From AC-32 sp963763475 (GTDB taxonomy: Bacteria > Actinomycetota > Thermoleophilia > Gaiellales > Gaiellaceae), in contig CAVXOR010000006.1 of NCBI GenBank assembly GCA_963763475.1, positions 62,001 to 126,000 on the forward strand: DNA of 64,000 nt, read 5' to 3'. Position 1 is the stretch's first letter. Each line of letters starts with the position of its first letter. Positions 26,010-32,203 of the stretch are shown here, one piece after another. A program made the position numbers and the translations under genes. The notes beneath the pieces are model-generated. The model saw only the letters and a list, made by a program, of their open reading frames with translations. It had not been told where the DNA came from and ran no database searches.

Positions 26010-26016
26010 CCGCGGA

Positions 26017-26283
26017 GTGATCCGCCGCCGTCTGATCGTCCACGGGCACGTCCAAGGAGTCGGCTTCCGCTGGGCGATCGCGCGCGCCGCCGAGTCGCGC
26101 GGCGTCGCCGGCTGGGTGACGAACCGGGCCGACGGAACCGTCGAGGCGGTGCTCGAGGGAGAGCCAGAGGCGGTCGAGTCGGTCCTGCGGATCTCGAGGG
26201 AAGGCCCGCGGGGCGCGCGCGTCGACCGCGTCGACGTGGCCGAGGAGGAGCCGGAGGCCCTGAGCGGCTTCGTGGCACGCTGA
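26017..26283 (+). CDS. acyP: Acylphosphatase
   Basis: An 88-residue enzyme that hydrolyses the carboxyl-phosphate bond of acylphosphates. The signature GHVQGVGFRWA supplies the phosphate-binding loop and catalytic Arg (R18). The catalytic Asn is N36 in GWVTNRADGTVEAV. The length is normal for the family (about 90). Start GTG 26017. The stop overlaps the next start (TGATG), coupling it to the DUF1697 gene. Cytoplasmic. Confidence 0.95.
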   Translation: MIRRRLIVHGHVQGVGFRWAIARAAESRGVAGWVTNRADGTVEAVLEGEPEAVESVLRISREGPRGARVDRVDVAEEEPEALSGFVAR

Positions 26284-26819
26284 TGGCGAAGCACGTCGTG
26301 CTGCTGCGCGGGATCAACATCGGTCCCCGCAACCGGATCGCGATGCCCGCCCTGCGCGAGGCGCTCGAGGAGGCCGGCTTCACCGAGGTTCAGACCTACC
26401 TGCAGAGCGGCAACGTCGTGCTCGAGAGCCGCACCAAGCCCGAGGCCGTGCGGCGGAAGGTCGAGCAGCTGGTCGAGGAGCGCTTCGGCCTCGAGATCGC
26501 GGTCGTCGTGCGGGCGCGGGCCGAGCTCGCCGCGGTCGTGAAGCGCAACCCGCTCGGCAAGGTCGCGACCGACCCGAAGGCCTACCAGGTCACGTTTCTC
26601 GCGAAGAAGCTCCCGGCGAAGGTCGTGCGCGAGCTCGAAGAGACCGCCGCCCAAGGCGAGCAGGTGGTCGTCGCCGGCCGCGAGGTCTACGCCTGGCACC
26701 CCAAGACGATCGCCCGCTCCAAGCTGTGGTCGAAGCTCGCCGGCAAGGGCCTCGGCGTCACCGCCACGTCGCGCAACTGGACGACGGTCGAGGCCCTGCT
26801 CGAGCTCGCCGGCGGCTAG
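26283..26819 (+). CDS. DUF1697 family protein
   Basis: A 178-residue protein with the DUF1697 hallmarks: VVLLRGINIGPRNRIAMPAL at the start and VQTYLQSGNVVLES soon after, then a KLWSKLAGKGLGVTATSRNW motif near the C-terminus. The family is widespread and its function unknown. It is translationally coupled to acylphosphatase by a TGATG overlap. No signal peptide or membrane segment is seen. Confidence 0.9.
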   Translation: MAKHVVLLRGINIGPRNRIAMPALREALEEAGFTEVQTYLQSGNVVLESRTKPEAVRRKVEQLVEERFGLEIAVVVRARAELAAVVKRNPLGKVATDPKAYQVTFLAKKLPAKVVRELEETAAQGEQVVVAGREVYAWHPKTIARSKLWSKLAGKGLGVTATSRNWTTVEALLELAGG

Positions 26820-26852
26820 GCCTCGCCCAGCCGCCGGGACTCGGTCCTTCCC

Positions 26853-27251
26853 TCAGGCGCCGGCGAGCGCCTTCTGCTTCAGCGAGTCGAACTCCTGCTG
26901 GTTGATCGCGCCGCTGTCGAGCAGCTGCTTCGCCTGCGCGATCTGCGCGGCCGGGTCGCCCTGTGCGGAGACCGTGCGGATGTACTCGTCGGTCTGTTGC
27001 CGCTGATGCTGCATGGTCTGCAGGTTGCGCTCGTTCATGCTCTTGCTCTGGGTCGTCATGTAGATCAGCACGCCGAGGAAGGGCAAGAAGATGACGAAGA
27101 TCGTCCAGAGCGCCTTGGCCCCGCCGCTGATGTCGTGCCGGCGGAAGATGTCGCCGAAGATGGTGATCAGGAGCCAGAACCAGATCACCCACGCGAAGAA
27201 GACGAACATCGTCCACATCACGTCGAGAAACGGGTAGTCCGCTGCGATCAC
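26853..27251 (-). CDS. Membrane protein with PLDc_N and SHOCT domains
   Basis: A 132-residue protein. Two N-terminal membrane helices (FLDVMWTMFVFFAWVIWFWL and ALWTIFVIFLPFLGVLIYM) around a cytoplasmic GDIFRRHDISGG loop match the phospholipase-D nuclease N-terminal family. After a charged linker, the C-terminal SHOCT motif AQAKQLLDSGAINQQEFDSL follows, a short oligomerisation domain. Start GTG 27251 with AGGAGGAAA upstream. The role is unknown; such proteins are common near stress and envelope genes in actinobacteria. Confidence 0.85.
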   Translation of the reverse strand: MIAADYPFLDVMWTMFVFFAWVIWFWLLITIFGDIFRRHDISGGAKALWTIFVIFLPFLGVLIYMTTQSKSMNERNLQTMQHQRQQTDEYIRTVSAQGDPAAQIAQAKQLLDSGAINQQEFDSLKQKALAGA

Positions 27252-27333
27252 GCGCTTTCCTCCTGTGGTTGAAGGGCTTCAGGGTGACGAGTACCTCGTG
27301 CAAGCGCCTCGTCCTGGGAGGATGATCCTCCGG

Positions 27334-27705
27334 ATGCGTCTCGCAAAGCAACTCGTGCTCTCCTGGGTCGCAAACGCCGTCGTGCTGGCAGTAGTGACCG
27401 GGATCCTCAGCGGCGTCGAGGTCGACACGCTCGGCGACCTGATCAGGGCCGCGCTGCTGTTCGGGATCCTGAATACGATCCTCAAGCCCTTCATACGCCT
27501 GCTGACGCTGCCGCTGGCCGTGATCACGCTCGGCCTGATCTGGTTCGGCGTCGCGATGCTGATGCTGAAGCTGACCGCGATCTTCATCGACGGCTTCTCG
27601 ATCCACGGGTTCACCACGCTTTTCTGGGCGACGGTGATGGTCTGGGTCGTGAACGTCGTGCTCGACTTCGTGCCCGGGCCGTGGCGCGGGACGCGGCGCG
27701 ACTGA
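27334..27705 (+). CDS. Phage holin superfamily IV (4-TM) membrane protein
   Basis: A 123-residue protein with four membrane helices: LVLSWVANAVVLAVVTGILS, LIRAALLFGILNTI, the characteristic LKPFIRLLTLPLAVITLGLI, and TTLFWATVMVWVVNVVLDFV. This is the chromosomal family named after a mycobacteriophage holin; most members are not in prophages and have no known function. A second member lies at 59360-59737. Start ATG 27334 was preferred over ATG 27322 because GGGAGGA (27316-27322) gives workable spacing only for the former. Confidence 0.82.
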   Translation: MRLAKQLVLSWVANAVVLAVVTGILSGVEVDTLGDLIRAALLFGILNTILKPFIRLLTLPLAVITLGLIWFGVAMLMLKLTAIFIDGFSIHGFTTLFWATVMVWVVNVVLDFVPGPWRGTRRD

Positions 27706-27743
27706 GCTCGAAGAAAGTCCCTGCAAATTGGCCTGTTTTTCCC

Positions 27744-27768
27744 GTTTGGAGTGTAGCCGCAGGGGTAC
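27744..27768 (+). promoter_or_regulatory. SigB/SigF-type stress promoter
   Basis: GTTT (27744-27747), a 15-bp spacer and GGGTAC (27763-27768) match the consensus of actinobacterial general-stress sigma factors (GTTT-N14-16-GGGTAT). The start codon of the PRC-barrel gene is 48 nt downstream. A 7-bp hairpin (27784-27803) lies in the leader directly before the Shine-Dalgarno. Confidence 0.6.
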
Positions 27769-27815
27769 GCCATGATGAAGCAACGAGGCCCGTGTTGGCC
27801 TCGAGGAGGTGTGTT

Positions 27816-28154
27816 ATGGCGACCGTTGAGATGTGGACGTTCAAGACAGCGCCCAACATCGACCTGAGCGGCTTCAAGGTCGAAGCGACGGACGGCGACA
27901 TCGGCAAGGTCGACGAAGCGACCAACGAGGTCGGCAGCAGCTTCATCATCGTCGACACCGGCCCCTGGATCTTCGGCAAGAAGGTCATGCTCCCGGCCGG
28001 CGTGGTCCGCGACGTCGATCCGGACACCGAGACGATCTTCGTCAACCGCACCAAGGACGAGATCAAGGACGCGCCCGAGTTCGACGAGCAGCGGTACCGC
28101 GACCAGGACTACCGCGACGAGCTCGGCGGCTACTACGGCCGCGGCTCGATCTAG
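27816..28154 (+). CDS. PRC-barrel domain protein
   Basis: A 112-residue cytoplasmic protein with one PRC-barrel: LSGFKVEATDGDIGKVDEAT and SFIIVDTGPWIFGKKVMLPA are the typical strands, followed by VVRDVDPDTETIFVNRTKDE. An acidic and tyrosine-rich tail (QRYRDQDYRDELGGYYGRG) follows. PRC-barrels occur in RimM and photosynthetic proteins; free-standing actinobacterial ones are stress-related and of unknown mechanism. Start ATG 27816 after GAGGAGGT. The SigB/SigF-like promoter upstream suggests stress induction, and an intrinsic terminator follows. Confidence 0.88.
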   Translation: MATVEMWTFKTAPNIDLSGFKVEATDGDIGKVDEATNEVGSSFIIVDTGPWIFGKKVMLPAGVVRDVDPDTETIFVNRTKDEIKDAPEFDEQRYRDQDYRDELGGYYGRGSI

Positions 28155-28176
28155 GCGTCGACGCATCTGAGCTCAC

Positions 28177-28200
28177 GAAGCCCCGCTCCGGCGGGGCTTC
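28177..28200 (+). terminator. Intrinsic terminator of the PRC-barrel gene
   Basis: GAAGCCCCGC (28177-28186), loop TCCG, GCGGGGCTTC (28191-28200), then GTCATTT. A perfect 10-bp stem with a short U-rich tail. Confidence 0.85.
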
Positions 28201-28283
28201 GTCATTTCTGGAGGCCGCCTCCCTCGATCGAGGTACCCCGTTAGCCCTTGCGGGCCGGCGCCTTCCCGCCGAGGTAGGCCCGG

Positions 28284-28739
28284 ATGCGCCGCCTGCTGCC
28301 CGTCCTCGTGCTGCCCGGATTGCTCGCACCTGCCGCCCAGGCGCGGGTCGAGCCCGGCCACGTACCGATCCGCCGCCCCGCCAGGCCTGCCGACCGGGTG
28401 GCCGCGTTCGCCAAGCGGCAGATCGGCGTCCCGTACAGCTGGGGCGGCATCTCGCGCCGCACCGGTTTCGATTGCTCTGGACTCGTCTACGCGGCGTACC
28501 GCTCGATCGGCCGGGCTGTTCCGCACTCGACCTGGGGCCAGATGGCTCTCGGGACGTCCGTTCGCTTCGGCCGACTCCGACCGGGCGATCTGGTCTTCAC
28601 GAACGGCGGCGGTCACGTCCAGCTGGTGGTCTCGAAGCGCGCCGCGGTCTCGGCGCCTCACTCTGGCGCGCGGGTGAGCTACGTGAGCCTGAGGTCGCTG
28701 CGCGGCGGCTTCGTCGGCGCGAGGCGCCTTCTCCGCTAG
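28284..28739 (+). CDS. Secreted NlpC/P60 cysteine peptidase
   Basis: A 151-residue exported peptidoglycan endopeptidase. The signal peptide (MRRLLPVLVLPGLLAPAAQA) should be cleaved near residue 20. The papain-like NlpC/P60 domain has IGVPYSWGGIS, the nucleophile C64 in GFDCSGLVYA and the histidine H111 in GGGHVQLVV, with a third polar residue near H127. RLRPGDLVF is conserved in the family. It should cut the D-Glu/diaminopimelate-type bond in cell-wall stem peptides. A decayed copy of this gene is found at 34225-34353. Its stop shares CTAG with the convergent DUF488 gene. Confidence 0.9.
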   Translation: MRRLLPVLVLPGLLAPAAQARVEPGHVPIRRPARPADRVAAFAKRQIGVPYSWGGISRRTGFDCSGLVYAAYRSIGRAVPHSTWGQMALGTSVRFGRLRPGDLVFTNGGGHVQLVVSKRAAVSAPHSGARVSYVSLRSLRGGFVGARRLLR

Positions 28740-29215
28740 CGCAGGTGGACGATCGTCACGCCGAACTGCTCGGCGAGGCGGTCGGCGACGAGCGAGCGGT
28801 GGCAGCCCTCCGGGTCGTGCTCGACGCAGAAAAGCGCTGAGGCGCGGTCTTGCGGTAGCTCCTGGATCAACGAGTCGAGGTCGGCCTGCTCGAGGATCTC
28901 GTGCAGGTACCGCTCGCGGTACTCGGGTGCGAGCTCGGTTCGCTCACGCTTGCCGACACCGAGTCGGTCGTCCTCGCGGTACTGGGTGTGCCGCAGCTCG
29001 GTCGTCGGTGCGAGCTCCTGGTGGTGGGAGTAGGCGATGCCGGCCTCGCTGAGCGCCTGCTGGAGCCTCTGCGCGTTGGCCCAGGCGTACTCGCGTCCGC
29101 GGACGCCGCGGCGCTGACGTACGTCGACCAGCAGGCCGACGTCGGCGGCCTCCAGTGCATCGAGAAAGCGATCGAGTGTCCAGCCGTAGACGCCGATCGT
29201 CGCCACCGTACTCAT
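28736..29215 (-). CDS. DUF488 family protein
   Basis: A 159-residue protein: TIGVYGWTLDRFLDALEAAD and LLVDVRQRRGVRGREYAWAN near the N-terminus, and the hallmark FCVEHDPEGCHRSLVADRL near the C-terminus with two cysteines and a histidine. DUF488 proteins are widespread and uncharacterised; the Cys/His cluster suggests a phosphatase-like or metal site, but this is unproven. Start ATG 29215, 8 nt after CATAGT. Tail-to-tail CTAG overlap with the NlpC/P60 gene. Confidence 0.88.
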   Translation of the reverse strand: MSTVATIGVYGWTLDRFLDALEAADVGLLVDVRQRRGVRGREYAWANAQRLQQALSEAGIAYSHHQELAPTTELRHTQYREDDRLGVGKRERTELAPEYRERYLHEILEQADLDSLIQELPQDRASALFCVEHDPEGCHRSLVADRLAEQFGVTIVHLR

Positions 29216-29297
29216 CCGCCGGGACTATGCCCAGCATCCATCCCGACACGCAGAACCGCGCGCCCGGCCGAAGCGCGCGGTCCTGCTGGTAAGCGCC

Positions 29298-29489
29298 TCA
29301 TGCACGGAAGACGGGTGCACGACGCGGGAAGGCCCAACCCCTGCGCGACCATGCCCACCGCGCCGACCGCCTGATCGCGGCGGCGGCTCTCGAGTCGCTG
29401 GTCGTCTGGGCACATTGGTACTCGGCCCGGATCTCCGCGATCCGCTCGCGTTGACGCTGACGGTGGAACTCGTAGTCGTGATGGATCAC
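29298..29489 (-). CDS. Small basic hypothetical protein
   Basis: A 63-residue protein read from GTG 29489, 8 nt after a clear AGGAGG. An upstream GTG at 29498 overlaps the ribosome-binding site and was rejected. The first 25 residues look like a genuine charged helix (HHDYEFHRQRQRERIAEIRA). The rest is Arg/Ala/Trp-rich (RRSARWAWSRRGWAFPRR), which could be authentic or a frame-shifted end. No family is recognised. Confidence 0.5.
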   Translation of the reverse strand: MIHHDYEFHRQRQRERIAEIRAEYQCAQTTSDSRAAAAIRRSARWAWSRRGWAFPRRAPVFRA

Positions 29490-29505
29490 CGTGCTCACCT
29501 CCTTT

Positions 29506-29738
29506 CGCTTCTGGTCTCAACTGTTCGCCGATGTCGAGCCCGATGCGGAGGAGGTTCCTGTCCGACCTCCGAAAAATGTCCGTGCTAACGCGCACCCTTC
29601 TTTGCACGGTTATTTTTTGGAAGGCGGACCGTCTCTCAGCCGCTCTTCGTGTGCGGATCGACTCGGCTACGCCGTGGTGGCGCTTCGCATCGGTTCTGCT
29701 CCTGTCGACTGCTAACGGTGTTTTCGTCCAAGAAACGA
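29506..29738. other. AT-richer intergenic stretch without supported gene
   Basis: This stretch is visibly less GC-rich than its surroundings, with GGTTATTTTTTGG near 29610. One 99-codon plus-strand frame crosses it but has no ribosome-binding site and atypical composition. I see no certain gene; it probably carries promoter sequences for the small gene at 29489. Confidence 0.4.
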
Positions 29739-29764
29739 CGAAAGCGACCCATCGGTCGCCTTCG
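29739..29764 (-). terminator. Terminator of the 41-residue peptide gene
   Basis: On the minus strand CGAAGGCGACC (29764-29754), loop GATG and GGTCGCTTTCG (29749-29739) form an 11-bp stem with one G-U pair, followed by TCGTTTCTTG. It lies 25 nt past the small gene's stop. Confidence 0.6.
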
Positions 29765-29789
29765 CTGAACGTGACTCTGACGCTGTGCG

Positions 29790-29915
29790 CTAGTCGGAGT
29801 TACTCCAGTCGAAGGCTGCCCGGAGGTTGAAGTCGTCGTTCGACGTCTGCACTACACCGACGGCAGGGGCCGGGGCGGAGACGACGCCTAGACGATATGT
29901 CGAAAGACCGCGCAT
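29790..29915 (-). CDS. 41-residue peptide, unknown function
   Basis: A 41-codon gene starting at ATG 29915 directly behind AAAGGAGG (8-nt spacing), one of the best ribosome-binding sites in the window. The peptide opens MRGLSTYRLGVV, has an Ala/Pro/Val centre and ends NLRAAFDWSNSD. It has no transmembrane helix and no cysteine. A TTGCAA-N17-TAATGT promoter lies upstream and an 11-bp hairpin terminator downstream, so this looks like a monocistronic small-protein or peptide gene. It could be a leader or precursor peptide; no modifying enzymes are nearby. Confidence 0.6.
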   Translation of the reverse strand: MRGLSTYRLGVVSAPAPAVGVVQTSNDDFNLRAAFDWSNSD

Positions 29916-29949
29916 GCTTCGTTCCTCCTTTCCCCGAATTGAACGCGAG

Positions 29950-29978
29950 ACATTACCTGCGCGAAACGCAGTTTGCAA
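29950..29978 (-). promoter_or_regulatory. Promoter of the 41-residue peptide gene
   Basis: On the minus strand TTGCAA (29978-29973), 17-bp spacer, TAATGT (29955-29950). The predicted start near 29943 leaves a leader of about 28 nt holding the Shine-Dalgarno. Confidence 0.55.
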
Positions 29979-30007
29979 GTGAATATCGACGCGGATTTAG
30001 AACGGAG

Positions 30008-30718
30008 TTACGCAGTCGCCGTCGAGAGCCCGGCCGCGACGGCGAAGCCGAGGGTCGTCGCCAGGCCGGCCACGCGGCCGGACTTCTCGGTCGCCTCGGG
30101 GATCATCGAGTCGACGAGCATCACGAGCAGCGCGCCCGCCGCGAAGCCGTTGATCGCGGCCTGGAAGTGCCCGCCGGTGTGCGTCGCGAGCAAGTAGCCG
30201 AGCGGTGTGGCGAGCGCGCAAAGCGCGGCGACGGTGATCCAGAGCAGCCTGATCTGCCGAACCGGCGTCCCCGCCGCGCGCATGTCCGTGGCCGAGCCGA
30301 CCGCCTCGGGCAGGTTCGAAACGAACACCGCACCGAGCAGCCCGATGCTCACGCCCGTGCCGCCGGCGAGCCCGATCCCGATCACCATCTGCTCGGGGAT
30401 CCCGTCGAGAAACGCGCCGAGCGCGAGGCTCGTCCCGCCGGGCGAGTCGCTGCCGCCCGGCCCGAGCCGCTCGACCAGGCGGGCGAGCACGAAGTAGGTG
30501 AGCGCGCCGGCCGCGAGCCCGACCCCGACCCACGCGGCCCCGCCGACGTCCACGCCCTCCTCGAACAACTCGAAGCTGACCGCGCTGACGAGCGCGCCGG
30601 CCCCGAACGCGAGCACGAGCCCGATCAGCCGCGACGGCCACGACCGCGCCAGGCCGAGCAGCATCCCGAGCACGAGTGACGAGGCGGCAACCACACCCCA
30701 GCCGAGCGCGGCGCCCAT
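30008..30718 (-). CDS. ZIP family metal transporter
   Basis: A 236-residue membrane protein with about eight helices. The family signature lies in helices 4 and 5: LGAFLDGIPEQMVIGIGL and VFVSNLPEAVGSATDM, where polar residues line the metal path (ZIP proteins usually have HNxPEG and HxxPE; here Asp and Asn versions appear). It should carry zinc or another divalent metal, or be an altered member, since the usual histidines are replaced. The start at ATG 30718 is 6 nt after TATCCT, a leaderless arrangement. Between this gene and the small-peptide promoter is only 30 bp. Confidence 0.85.
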   Translation of the reverse strand: MGAALGWGVVAASSLVLGMLLGLARSWPSRLIGLVLAFGAGALVSAVSFELFEEGVDVGGAAWVGVGLAAGALTYFVLARLVERLGPGGSDSPGGTSLALGAFLDGIPEQMVIGIGLAGGTGVSIGLLGAVFVSNLPEAVGSATDMRAAGTPVRQIRLLWITVAALCALATPLGYLLATHTGGHFQAAINGFAAGALLVMLVDSMIPEATEKSGRVAGLATTLGFAVAAGLSTATA

Positions 30719-30751
30719 GCGGCAAGGATACGCCGGTCGGCCAAGTGGCAG

Positions 30752-30780
30752 TTGACTCGAATTCTGCGCCGGGTGATACT
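30752..30780 (+). promoter_or_regulatory. Sigma-70-type promoter of the haloperoxidase-like gene
   Basis: TTGACT (30752-30757), 17-bp spacer, GATACT (30775-30780). The coding start is 68 nt downstream. The divergent ZIP gene has its own TATCCT at 30730-30725. Confidence 0.65.
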
Positions 30781-30847
30781 CCCTTCGCGGGGGGCATCCA
30801 TGTCATTCGCTTAGGGGCCGAGTGACGTAGCTACGAGGGAGAGCCCT

Positions 30848-32158
30848 ATGCGGAGCATTTGGTGGGCAGTGTTCGCCGCCGCGGCTGCGCTGGCAGCGCC
30901 GGCAGCAGCACAGGCGAACGAAGTAACACACTGGAACCGGATCGCGATGAACACGCTCGTCGCCTTCCCCGGTCCGGCCGGAGGAGCGCCGCCGGCCTTG
31001 CAGATCCACATGGGAATGACCCAGGGCGCCGTCTACGACGCCGTCAACGCGACCGAGCCGAAGCACTACCGGCCCTACGCCTTGAATCGGCGTGTCGGAG
31101 CGAGGGCCTCGAAGGAGGCGGCGGCCGCGACCGCGGCGTACCGCGTCCTCTCGAGCATCGTCTCGGGCGTGCCGCTGACGATCGGGTTCCCGAACAGGGC
31201 GAGCCTGCTCGCGTCGCTCGAGGCACAACGCAATGCGTCACTCCTGGCGATCCCCGAGAGCCCGTTCAAGCGCCAAGGGATCGTCGCCGGGAACGCGGCG
31301 GCCGACGCGATGATCGCGAACCGTCAGAACGACGGGCGCTTCGGCGCGTCGCAGTGGGTGCCGAGCAGCGCTGTCGGTCACTGGCAGCCGCTGATCAACC
31401 CGATCACACTGCTCCCGGCGCTAGATCCGACGCCGTGGGTCGGCGGGGTGCGGCCGTTCATGCTGCGGAGCTCGTCGCAGTTCCGTACCGCCGGGCCGAA
31501 TCCACTCGGAAGCGCTGCCTGGGCGGCGGACTTCAACGAGGTCAAGGCGATCGGCGCGGTGAACAGCGCGACCCGGTTGCCGGACCAGACGCACAACGCG
31601 ATCTTCTGGCAGAGCAACGGCGGGCCGGCCTTGCTCTGGAACGACGTGGCGGACGATCTCGTCGAGAGCCCGAGCCATTCGCTCGACATGGCCGACAGCG
31701 CTCGGCTGCTGGCGATGATGAACCTCGCGGCCGCCGACTCGGCGATCAACGTCTGGAACGACAAGTACCACTACGACTTCTGGCGGCCGTGGAACGCGAT
31801 TCCCCGGGCGCTCGAGGACGGCAACGACGCGACCTCCCCGCCGGACGCACCCTGGGCGCCGCTCCTCACCGCGCCGTACCCGGAGCACCCGTCGGGGCAC
31901 ATCGGTCTCGATACTCCGCACCTGCGTGTTCTCCAGATGTTCTACGGAGACGACGTCCCGTTCGGCGTGACGAGCAGTCAATTCGGCGGCGAGACGCGGC
32001 CGTTCAGCCACTTCTCGCAGGCGCTCGCCGAGATCGTCGAGGCGCGCATCTGGGCGGGCCTGCACTTCCGGGCCGCAGACGTCCAGTCGGTGACCCTCGG
32101 CGACAACGTCGTCGGCTACATGACCGACCACTACTTCCAGCCGGTGGGCAATCACTGA
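30848..32158 (+). CDS. Secreted vanadium-dependent haloperoxidase-like protein (PAP2 superfamily)
   Basis: A 436-residue exported protein. The signal peptide ends near AAPAAAQANE. The C-terminal half has the three vanadate/phosphate-binding segments of the PAP2/vanadium haloperoxidase fold: K306 in NDKYHYDFWRPWNAI with its Arg, the SGH motif PEHPSGHIG (H351), and R400 with H406 in RIWAGLHFRAAD. Such enzymes bind vanadate and oxidise halides with peroxide, or are phosphatases; the long helical N-terminal domain is typical of the bacterial haloperoxidase group. Substrate unknown. A 13-bp terminator hairpin follows. Confidence 0.88.
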   Translation: MRSIWWAVFAAAAALAAPAAAQANEVTHWNRIAMNTLVAFPGPAGGAPPALQIHMGMTQGAVYDAVNATEPKHYRPYALNRRVGARASKEAAAATAAYRVLSSIVSGVPLTIGFPNRASLLASLEAQRNASLLAIPESPFKRQGIVAGNAAADAMIANRQNDGRFGASQWVPSSAVGHWQPLINPITLLPALDPTPWVGGVRPFMLRSSSQFRTAGPNPLGSAAWAADFNEVKAIGAVNSATRLPDQTHNAIFWQSNGGPALLWNDVADDLVESPSHSLDMADSARLLAMMNLAAADSAINVWNDKYHYDFWRPWNAIPRALEDGNDATSPPDAPWAPLLTAPYPEHPSGHIGLDTPHLRVLQMFYGDDVPFGVTSSQFGGETRPFSHFSQALAEIVEARIWAGLHFRAADVQSVTLGDNVVGYMTDHYFQPVGNH

Positions 32159-32166
32159 GCGAAAAC

Positions 32167-32196
32167 GAGGATGGCCGCCGTCCGGCGGCCATCCTC
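32167..32196. terminator. Bidirectional terminator
   Basis: GAGGATGGCCGCC (32167-32179), loop GTCC and GGCGGCCATCCTC (32184-32196) form a perfect 13-bp stem between convergent genes. On the minus strand it is followed by GTTTTC, so it is a good terminator for the CoA-synthetase gene as well. Confidence 0.85.
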
Positions 32197-32203
32197 CGCT
32201 AGT

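Noticed and set aside
26017..26819. Acylphosphatase and DUF1697 as one fused gene
   Set aside because: They are in different frames and joined by a TGATG stop/start overlap, which is translational coupling, not fusion.
27334..27705. Prophage remnant suggested by two holin-family proteins (also 59360-59737)
   Set aside because: The family is mostly chromosomal in actinobacteria, and no integrase, capsid, lysin or attachment repeat is near either copy.
29531..29830. 99-codon plus-strand frame in the AT-richer island
   Set aside because: No ribosome-binding site, unusual composition, and its end overlaps the better supported 41-codon gene on the other strand.
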